Of a stretch of 12,625 bases of DNA, positions 7,441 to 12,625 are shown in pieces (within the stretch, counting starts at the first letter, position 1; each line of letters opens with the position of its first letter). Source of the DNA: Loktanella sp. UBA3435. Lineage in GTDB: Bacteria; Pseudomonadota; Alphaproteobacteria; Rhodobacterales; Rhodobacteraceae. The notes under the pieces are model-generated. The model was given only the letters and a program-made list of their open reading frames with translations, was not told the origin of the DNA and ran no database searches. Position numbers and translations under genes: made by a program. The stretch spans positions 95,287 to 107,911 of the forward strand of contig DFSO01000078.1 in assembly GCA_002378665.1 (NCBI GenBank). The letters are read 5' to 3'.

Positions 7441-8570
7441 TTTGTTGCCTCGGCCAGTTCGGTCTCGGATTTCGGGTCCACAGTTTCGCCGTTGTTTACG
7501 TAGCCCTGTCCAATGGTGATAATATCCACCGCATCAGGGAGGCCACTGACCCAAACGCCATCGGTTTGCGCCCGCTCAATTGTGACTGCGGTGAAGACAA
7601 CCTTGTTATCCGCATCCACAGTTTTCACGCCTAAAGTGCCGTCAGTGCCAAGCGACAGGATCGCTGGCGATAGGAAGTGCGCGGTAGTATCGCCGATAGG
7701 AATACGGATTTGCGCGCTTACGCCTGCTGGTACCGCGCCGTCATCGTTTTCAACGGTGATTTCAGCGAGGAAGGTGCGTGTTGCCGCATCCGCGCTTGTG
7801 CCGACAAAGTCGACAGTGCCCGTTAGTTCTTCGCCGGTGATAAAGGTTACGTCGGCTTTTGCACCAGCGACGATATTGTGCAAGGATTGCTGCGGCACTT
7901 GGATGGTTACCGTCAGCGGCGTGTTATCAACGATACGGCCGATTTCGGACCCTGCGGCGACAAATTCGCCGGTGTTGACGTCTAGCGCTTCAACACGACC
8001 ACCAAAGGCTGCCGTAATTTCGCTGTTCTCAAAGGCTTTTTGCGCAGAAGTGACGCTTGCTTGGGCGGATGCGAGTGTTGCGCGTGCCTGGCTGAGGCGG
8101 TCATTGGTTGCCACGCCACGGCCAACGAGGGCCTCTGCGTTGTCGAATTCACGTTGTGCGCGGACCAGTTCTTCTTGGGCGCGGTTCAGGTCGGCTTCGT
8201 TTTGGACAATGTCGAAACGTGCGATGATGTCGCCCGCCATAACCGTGTCGCCCTTGCTGACGAGGACTTCTCTGATTGAGCCTGTTGTCTCTGCGCGAAT
8301 GGATGTTTCGCGGTCAGGCAGGGCTTGCCCTTCGGCCGAGAAAAACTTGGTGACGTTCTCTGCTGTTGACGGGGACACCGCCACAGCGACGAGGCTAATT
8401 TTGTCTGTGGAAATTGGATATGTTTCGTCGACATCTTGCGCTGGAAAGACGAAGCTACTTCCCATCCAGCCAATGATCGCAATGACCAAAGCCAGTGCGA
8501 TCCAAGTGGAACGGGTCGCGCCGCGCTCGTTTGTAAAATCGAGCGTTTGAGGGGAATTCGAATTGGACAT
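7437..8570 (-). CDS. RND efflux periplasmic adaptor (membrane fusion protein)
   Basis: A 377-residue adaptor joining the RND permease to an outer-membrane channel. A single N-terminal membrane anchor spans about residues 22-42 (STWIALALVIAIIGWMG...); there is no lipobox, so it is an anchored rather than lipoprotein adaptor. A split biotinyl-lipoyl domain follows (about 90-120, with TTGSIREVLVSKGDTV, and its second half around 184-215). Between the halves is an alpha-helical hairpin/coiled coil rich in Ala, Gln and Glu (about 123-184). Beta-barrel and membrane-proximal domains make up the rest. ATG 8568-8570 is preceded by GGAG (8577-8580). It is first in the two-gene unit, with a 4-nt overlap into the pump gene. 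The inverted repeat at 8585-8603 lies just upstream of its ribosome-binding site and may control the operon. Confidence 0.95.
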   Translation of the reverse strand: MSNSNSPQTLDFTNERGATRSTWIALALVIAIIGWMGSSFVFPAQDVDETYPISTDKISLVAVAVSPSTAENVTKFFSAEGQALPDRETSIRAETTGSIREVLVSKGDTVMAGDIIARFDIVQNEADLNRAQEELVRAQREFDNAEALVGRGVATNDRLSQARATLASAQASVTSAQKAFENSEITAAFGGRVEALDVNTGEFVAAGSEIGRIVDNTPLTVTIQVPQQSLHNIVAGAKADVTFITGEELTGTVDFVGTSADAATRTFLAEITVENDDGAVPAGVSAQIRIPIGDTTAHFLSPAILSLGTDGTLGVKTVDADNKVVFTAVTIERAQTDGVWVSGLPDAVDIITIGQGYVNNGETVDPKSETELAEATK

Positions 8571-8584
8571 TATGCGCTCCAGCG

Positions 8585-8603
8585 TTTGCGCATTGCGCGC
8601 AAA
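8585..8603. promoter_or_regulatory. Inverted repeat, candidate operator of the efflux operon
   Basis: TTTGCGC (8585-8591) and GCGCAAA (8597-8603) are perfect 7-bp inverted arms separated by five bases. The element lies 15-33 nt upstream of the adaptor start codon, immediately before its ribosome-binding site. Size and symmetry suit a dimeric repressor such as those of the TetR family that often control RND operons, but no regulator gene lies in the window. It could instead form a leader hairpin in the mRNA. Confidence 0.35.
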
Positions 8604-8633
8604 GTTTTGAAATGGGGTTTTGTGCTACATAAG

Positions 8634-8674
8634 CCCTTTGGCAGTCGTTTCCAGTATTAAACCGCCAAAAGGGG
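8634..8674. other. Long-armed hairpin in the recR-adaptor gap
   Basis: CCCTTTGGC (8634-8642) pairs with GCCAAAAGGG (8664-8673), nine pairs with one bulged A, around a 21-nt loop. A third arm, TTTGGC, occurs at 8692-8697 and could pair with the same GCCAAA, so two alternative folds are possible. No T-run follows on either strand, so it is not a standard intrinsic terminator. It sits where the dnaX-ybaB-recR transcript should end and the efflux transcript begin. Function unknown. Confidence 0.3.
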
Positions 8675-8696
8675 TAAAACATGCAAGGTCATTTGG

Positions 8697-9290
8697 CTAA
8701 AGTGCTTTGCGGGCATTCAGTGCTGCGGTGATTGTGCCGTCATCAAGATAGTCGAGCTCGCCGCCCACCGGCACGCCTTGCGCGAGTGACGTGACCATAA
8801 TGTGCGGGAGCTGGTCGGCGATGTAATGCGCCGTCGTATGCCCGTCGATGGTGGCCCCAAGCGCGAGGATGACCTCTTCGATGCCCTCGGATGTGATCCT
8901 GTCGAGCAGTTTGGGGATGCGCAACTCGTCTGGTCCCACGGCGTCGAGTGCTGAGAGCGTGCCGCCGAGAACATGGTAGCGTCCTTTGAACACGCCAGAC
9001 CGTTCCATCGCCCAAAGGTCGGCCACATCCTCAACAACGCAAATCTGGCCAATGGCCCGCTTTTCCGAGGTGCAAATGTCGCAGATATCGGTGGTGCCGA
9101 CATTGCCGCAGTTCAGGCATTCGCGGGCGGTGGCCCCTACGCGGTGCATCGCTTCGGCCAGGGGGATCAGCACGAGGCTACGCTTTTTGATCAGATGCAG
9201 GACGGCTCGCCTCGCTGACCGCGGCCCAAGCCCCGGTAATTTCGCAAGGAGCGCGATCAGGTTGTCGAGGTCGTCCGTCCCGCTTGCCAT
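8697..9290 (-). CDS. recR: Recombination mediator protein RecR
   Basis: Works with RecO (and RecF) to load RecA on single-stranded gaps in DNA repair. The 197 residues match the family's roughly 200. The N-terminal helix-hairpin-helix is LPGLGPRSARRAVLHL (18-33). A four-Cys zinc finger follows (C58, C61, C70, C73 in CLNCG...CDIC). The Toprim domain begins ICVVEDVADL (83-92) and continues through the GRYHVLGG segment (103-110) and the C-terminal GVPVGGELDYLDDGT. ATG is at 9288-9290, one base after the ybaB stop, so translation is probably coupled. It is the last gene of the dnaX-ybaB-recR unit. Identification is secure. Confidence 0.97.
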   Translation of the reverse strand: MASGTDDLDNLIALLAKLPGLGPRSARRAVLHLIKKRSLVLIPLAEAMHRVGATARECLNCGNVGTTDICDICTSEKRAIGQICVVEDVADLWAMERSGVFKGRYHVLGGTLSALDAVGPDELRIPKLLDRITSEGIEEVILALGATIDGHTTAHYIADQLPHIMVTSLAQGVPVGGELDYLDDGTITAALNARKAL

Positions 9291-9291
9291 C

Positions 9292-9636
9292 TTAGAAGGG
9301 CAGGTTCATGCCAGCGGGCAGGCCCATTGCTTCGGCCATTTTCTGCATTTCGGATTGGGAGCGCTCAGTCGCTTTTTGCTGCGCGTCTTTGATGGCGGCA
9401 AGGATCAGGTCTTCGACGACTTCTTTGTCGTCGGCTTTGAAAATAGACGGGTCGATGTCGAGCGCTTTGAGCTCGCCTTTGGCTGTCGCGGTGGCCTTGA
9501 CCAGACCTGCACCAGACACACCCTCGACCATGATTTTATCCATGTCTTCTTGCATCTGGGCCATCTTGCCCTGCATTTCTTGTGCTTGCTTCATCATCTT
9601 GGCCATATCGCCAAGTCCGCCTAAACCTTTGAGCAT
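9292..9636 (-). CDS. YbaB/EbfC family nucleoid-associated protein
   Basis: A small DNA-binding protein (114 residues) of the YbaB/EbfC family; known members form dimers, bind DNA and are found in the nucleoid. It starts MLKGLGGLGDMAKMMKQAQEM, the typical Met- and Gln-rich N-terminal helix, followed by the beta-sheet core (residues about 35-75) and a C-terminal helix rich in Gln, Ser and Met. The start is ATG 9634-9636, because a perfect AGGAGG (9642-9647) stands 5 nt upstream; a TTG at 9651 would add five residues but place that ribosome-binding site inside the gene. It lies between dnaX and recR, as in most bacteria. A role linked to replication or recombination is inferred from that position. 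Confidence 0.95.
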   Translation of the reverse strand: MLKGLGGLGDMAKMMKQAQEMQGKMAQMQEDMDKIMVEGVSGAGLVKATATAKGELKALDIDPSIFKADDKEVVEDLILAAIKDAQQKATERSQSEMQKMAEAMGLPAGMNLPF

Positions 9637-9714
9637 ATCTGCCTCCTGCAAAGTCTTTTGAGTTGCTCTTTAGATACGTGTGCCGCCGTGCCCAGACAAG
9701 GGAAGGGCGCGCAA

Positions 9715-11466
9715 TTAGCTGTCCTCAAACGGATCCCATTCTTCGTCGACCTCGGGCAAAGCGTCTTCCATTGCGTGCTGTGCCTTATCGGCCTCGGTGC
9801 GAATTTCGGTGATTTTTGCCTTGGGGAAGGCGAGCATAACGGCCTGCACAAGCGGGTGCGCTTCGGCGGCTGTGCGCAGTTCGTTCTCATTTGCGTCGCG
9901 GACCTCGGCAATCGTAGGCTCGCCGCCTTCATTGACGACCGTGATCGCCCAGCGGTTGCCAGTCCATGCCTGCAAGCGCGACCCAAGACGGCCGACAAGA
10001 TCGGTGGGCGCAGATTCGGTCAGGTTCACCTCAATCCGGCCCGGTTTGTAGTTCACCAGACGCACGCCAGTTTCGACATCGACCAGCAGTTTCACATCGC
10101 GGTGGGCGCGGATCAACTCAACCACATCCTCGTAGCGCGCATAGTGGGCGAGGGCGTCGGTGGCCAAGGCAACGGCGGCTTGTGCGCCAGAGCCAGACAC
10201 CCCAGAGGGCCCTGCGTGTGTTGGCGCCTGTGTAGTTCCCATCGCGTTTGTCGTGCCGCCTGTTGGGGCAGGTCTGCCGCCTGATGGCCCGCCAGTCGGA
10301 GGGGGTGTCGCGTCTTGCAGTTTCTTGACGAGCTCTTCGGGCGAGGGCAGGTCGGCCACATGCGTCAGGCGGATCACGGCCATTTCAGCGGCCATCATCG
10401 CGTTTGGGGCCATTGCCACTTCTTCGAGGGATTTCAACAGCATCTGCCACATGCGCGACAGCACGCGCATTGGCAGATCGTTGGCCATGGCTTGGCCGCG
10501 TGTGCGCTCGTCGGGGCTAATTGTCGGGTCTTCGGCAGCCTCTGGCGTGATCTTAATGACTGACACCCAATGGGTGATTTCGGCAAGGTCACGCAGCACG
10601 GCCATGGGATCGGCCCCATCGGCATATTGGCCTGAAAGCTCGGTGAGGGCGCTCGCGGCTTCGCCTTTGAGGATCATGTCAAACAAATCAAGCACGCGGC
10701 CACGGTCAGCGAGGCCCAGCATCGCGCGGACCTGATCGGCGGTGGTTTCGCCTGCGCCGTGGCTGATGGCTTGGTCGAGAAGCGAGGTCGCATCGCGGGC
10801 GGAGCCTTCGGCGGCGCGGGTGATCAGGGCCAATGCATCGTCAGAAATTTCGGCACCCTCGGCAGTGGCGATTTTGCGGGTGAGTGCGATCATGACTTCG
10901 GGTTCAATGCGGCGCAGATCGAAGCGTTGGCAGCGCGATAGGACCGTGACGGGCACCTTGCGGATTTCGGTGGTCGCAAAAATGAATTTGACGTGTGCGG
11001 GCGGTTCCTCAAGCGTCTTGAGCAGCGCGTTGAACGCACCTGTCGAGAGCATGTGCACCTCATCGATGATGTAAATCTTATAGCGGGCCGAGGCGGCGCG
11101 ATAGTGTACCGAATCGATGATTTCGCGGATGTTGGCGACGCCCGTGTTGGACGCGGCGTCCATCTCCATCACGTCAACGTGCCGCCCTTCCATGATCGCT
11201 GTGCAGTGCTCGCATTTGCCGCAAGGCTCAGTTGTCGGCTTGCCCAAGCCGTCCAACCCGATGCAGTTCATGCCCTTTGCGATGATCCGCGCGGTGGTGG
11301 TTTTACCCGTCCCACGAATACCTGTCATCATAAACGCCTGCGCAATCCGGTCCGCCTCGAACGCGTTTTTCAGCGTGCGCACCATCGCGTCTTGGCCCAC
11401 GAGATCGACGAAGGTCTCGGGGCGGTATTTGCGGGCGAGGACTTGATAGGCGGGGGTGTCGGACAT
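9715..11466 (-). CDS. dnaX: DNA polymerase III subunit tau/gamma
   Basis: ATPase of the clamp loader, organising the replisome. 583 residues. Walker A is GIRGTGKTT (49-57). The zinc module uses Cys68, Cys82, Cys85 and Cys88. Walker B is IYIIDEVHML (131-140), sensor 1 is SRC (177-179), and the GSARDATSLLDQAI segment (221-234) supplies sensor 2. Residues about 385-430 form a Pro/Gly/Thr-rich linker. The C-terminal part (430-583) is the tau-specific region, ending in an acidic tail (EVDEEWDPFEDS) where the polymerase contact would lie. The start is ATG 11464-11466 (MSDTPAYQVL); the much longer open frame upstream has no family similarity and runs antisense to the phosphatase gene. No A-rich slippery string is seen, so a short gamma form by frameshifting is unlikely. 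It leads the dnaX-ybaB-recR unit. Confidence 0.97.
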   Translation of the reverse strand: MSDTPAYQVLARKYRPETFVDLVGQDAMVRTLKNAFEADRIAQAFMMTGIRGTGKTTTARIIAKGMNCIGLDGLGKPTTEPCGKCEHCTAIMEGRHVDVMEMDAASNTGVANIREIIDSVHYRAASARYKIYIIDEVHMLSTGAFNALLKTLEEPPAHVKFIFATTEIRKVPVTVLSRCQRFDLRRIEPEVMIALTRKIATAEGAEISDDALALITRAAEGSARDATSLLDQAISHGAGETTADQVRAMLGLADRGRVLDLFDMILKGEAASALTELSGQYADGADPMAVLRDLAEITHWVSVIKITPEAAEDPTISPDERTRGQAMANDLPMRVLSRMWQMLLKSLEEVAMAPNAMMAAEMAVIRLTHVADLPSPEELVKKLQDATPPPTGGPSGGRPAPTGGTTNAMGTTQAPTHAGPSGVSGSGAQAAVALATDALAHYARYEDVVELIRAHRDVKLLVDVETGVRLVNYKPGRIEVNLTESAPTDLVGRLGSRLQAWTGNRWAITVVNEGGEPTIAEVRDANENELRTAAEAHPLVQAVMLAFPKAKITEIRTEADKAQHAMEDALPEVDEEWDPFEDS

Positions 11467-11585
11467 GTGCACTTTCAGCGTCAGAGTGGGCTTAGGCGAG
11501 GATAGGGCGTGGCAGGCGGCACGTCCACCCGTGTTTCGCTTGCGCGGGGGCTTTGCGCTTGGCAATGTCGTGCGTGGAGGCTGTG

Positions 11586-12077
11586 ATGGGTAATTTTGCG
11601 ATTTACGAGATGGCGGTTGGCGGCGGTACGTTGGCGCTATGCCCGCTTGCGGGACGCGGTGGCGATTACGCGGGTGATCTGGCGCGAGTGCGGGCGTGGG
11701 GCGCGGATATTGTCCTGACGATGGTTGAAGCTGAGGAACTGGCGGCGAAGGGTGCTGCTGGTTTTGGTGCAGATGTGGTGCCCTCTGCGTGGCTTCACTT
11801 TCCCGTCGTGGATTATCATGTGCCTGATGCGGGACAAGCCGATCAGTGGGCAGCGATGGAGGCGCAGATTTTGACCGGTCTGGCCCAAGGTGGCCGCGTT
11901 TTGGTGCATTGTATGGGCGGCTGCGGGCGCTCTGGCATGGCGGTCCTGAGGGTGATGATTGCGGCGGGCGAGATGCCTGATTTGGCACTCGTCCGCTTGC
12001 GCACCTTGCGCCCCTGTGCGGTTGAGACTGAGGCGCAGCTGGCGTGGGCTACTGGGCGCGCTGGTACAGAGTTGTAA
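11586..12077 (+). CDS. Small dual-specificity/tyrosine phosphatase-like protein
   Basis: A 163-residue cytoplasmic protein with the cysteine phosphatase P-loop HCX5R, as VHCMGGCGRSG (107-117): nucleophile Cys109 and phosphate-binding Arg115. A plausible general-acid loop is VVDYHVPD (74-81), with Asp76 or Asp81. The layout resembles the CDKN3/kinase-associated phosphatase group, including a late LRPCAVETEAQ segment. A second Cys in the P-loop (Cys113) is unusual and could allow redox control. The start is ATG 11586, given by TGGAGG (11575-11580) 5 nt upstream; an in-frame ATG at 11553 adds 11 residues without such a site. It is divergent from dnaX across a 119-bp gap that shows no clear promoter by eye. 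Its end overlaps the convergent lipoprotein-like gene by 29 bp. The substrate (protein, nucleotide or other) is unknown. Confidence 0.85.
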   Translation: MGNFAIYEMAVGGGTLALCPLAGRGGDYAGDLARVRAWGADIVLTMVEAEELAAKGAAGFGADVVPSAWLHFPVVDYHVPDAGQADQWAAMEAQILTGLAQGGRVLVHCMGGCGRSGMAVLRVMIAAGEMPDLALVRLRTLRPCAVETEAQLAWATGRAGTEL

Positions 12078-12625
12078 AGATGCTGGTGACGTCGGGTGCT
12101 AAGGTTTTCACCAATTTTTCGGCGGCGGCATCGCTAAGGATACGGTCACCCCAACCGCGACGAATGGTGCCGAGACCTGCGACATTGGTCGAGGTGACAG
12201 CCGCTGCATAGATGTAGCCAGAGCGTACATCCATCACCATCAGATCAGCACGGCCCATGGCGTCGAAACCGCGCCCTTCACGGCTAAGATCATAGATCAT
12301 CACATAATCGAGGTGCTGGCGTGCGGCGGTCAGTTGCGCAAGGCGGGTGGCGGTCGTGTTGGTCTCGCGCTCAATCGTTTGCGCGATCATCGAGCTAAGC
12401 GGTACGAATTGCCCAAGAGGATCGGGAGTAGGGCGCTCCTTTGTCAGTGCACTTAGTTCGCCCTGCGGGATTGCGGTGATGTCGCGCCCAATGATGCGAG
12501 CAATGCCTATTTTGGCAGGGAAGTGCAGGGTCGGTTCGCCTGCGGCCGCTTTGGCGATTTCTGCATCCGTGATCGGGCCGCGATCCGCGAGGAAAGCAGC
12601 ACCTGACGAGCTTTGCACGGTGTTT
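12049..12625 (-). CDS. Putative lipoprotein of unknown function, start outside window
   Basis: The frame stays open to the window edge. The first in-frame start seen is a GTG at 12616-12618 with Asn-Thr codons before it, so the true start probably lies beyond 12625. The visible N-terminus, NTVQSSSGAAFL, looks like the Ser-rich tether just after a lipobox cysteine, so I suspect an exported lipoprotein; the cysteine itself is not in the window. The rest (about 190 residues) has no motif I recognise. Visible features are a Thr/Ala-rich helix (about 85-100), a segment HLDYVMIYDLSREGRG (102-117), and a beta-like run DLMVMDVRSGYIYAAAV (124-140). It converges on the phosphatase gene with a 29-bp overlap. 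Function unknown. Confidence 0.75.
   Translation of the reverse strand, partial: NTVQSSSGAAFLADRGPITDAEIAKAAAGEPTLHFPAKIGIARIIGRDITAIPQGELSALTKERPTPDPLGQFVPLSSMIAQTIERETNTTATRLAQLTAARQHLDYVMIYDLSREGRGFDAMGRADLMVMDVRSGYIYAAAVTSTNVAGLGTIRRGWGDRILSDAAAEKLVKTLAPDVTSIFTTLYQRAQ

Noticed and set aside
7513..8550. 345-codon open frame on the + strand opposite the adaptor gene
   Set aside because: Mirror of the adaptor's codon pattern, rich in Ser, Thr, Ala and Val; no family features and it covers almost exactly the real gene.
10177..10340. Programmed frameshift site in dnaX
   Set aside because: Looked for A_AAA_AAG-type slippery strings on the coding strand; the region has only short A or C runs, and the frame continues to a full-length tau.
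11467..11585. Possible SRP RNA (ffs) gene near dnaX
   Set aside because: In some bacteria ffs is close to dnaX, but the conserved SRP loop sequence (such as GGTCAGG...GGAAGCAGCC) is absent here.
11467..11988. N-terminal extension of the dnaX frame
   Set aside because: The extension is Pro/Arg/Ser-rich, lies antisense to the phosphatase gene, and the dnaX family start MSDTPAYQVLARKYRP fits ATG 11466.

Overview
The window is a piece of an alphaproteobacterial chromosome, most likely from the Rhodobacterales/Roseobacter group. This rests on gene content and order rather than on any database search. The supporting signs are tandem peptide deformylase genes ahead of fmt, a DUF1013/TrcR gene (a family confined to Alphaproteobacteria), the dnaX-ybaB-recR cluster, moderately high GC, and a CCTCCGGCGGAGG-TATTTT intergenic element of a kind I recall as common in this group. 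It looks like ordinary core chromosome. I see no insertion sequence, phage gene, CRISPR array, tRNA or rRNA.

Layout. 1-1797 (+): end of a catalytically intact peptide deformylase, an ATGA-overlapping deformylase paralogue that has lost two catalytic residues, a short hairpin element, then fmt. These genes handle the formyl group of initiator Met-tRNA and of nascent proteins. 1784-3333 (-): a secreted RNase T2 followed 8 nt later by a nucleoside hydrolase, together a plausible RNA-scavenging pair; the hydrolase 3' end overlaps the fmt 3' end by 14 bp. 3334-3466: divergent control region. 3467-4219 (+): TrcR/DUF1013 regulator, closed by a strong two-way terminator at 4241-4277. 4282-8570 (-): membrane-fusion adaptor and RND pump, overlapping by ATGA. 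8571-8696: gap with a perfect inverted repeat just upstream of the adaptor's ribosome-binding site and a separate long hairpin. 8697-11466 (-): dnaX, ybaB (nucleoid-associated) and recR, the classic replication/repair cluster. 11586-12077 (+): small HCX5R phosphatase. 12049-12625 (-): probable lipoprotein whose start lies beyond the window.

Most of this is conserved housekeeping. The points that deserve a second look are the deformylase pseudoenzyme beside fmt, the altered proton-relay residues in the RND pump, the altered second active-site motif in the RNase T2, the absence of a frameshift signal in dnaX, and the palindrome upstream of the efflux operon. I did not find a convincing wholly new multi-gene system.
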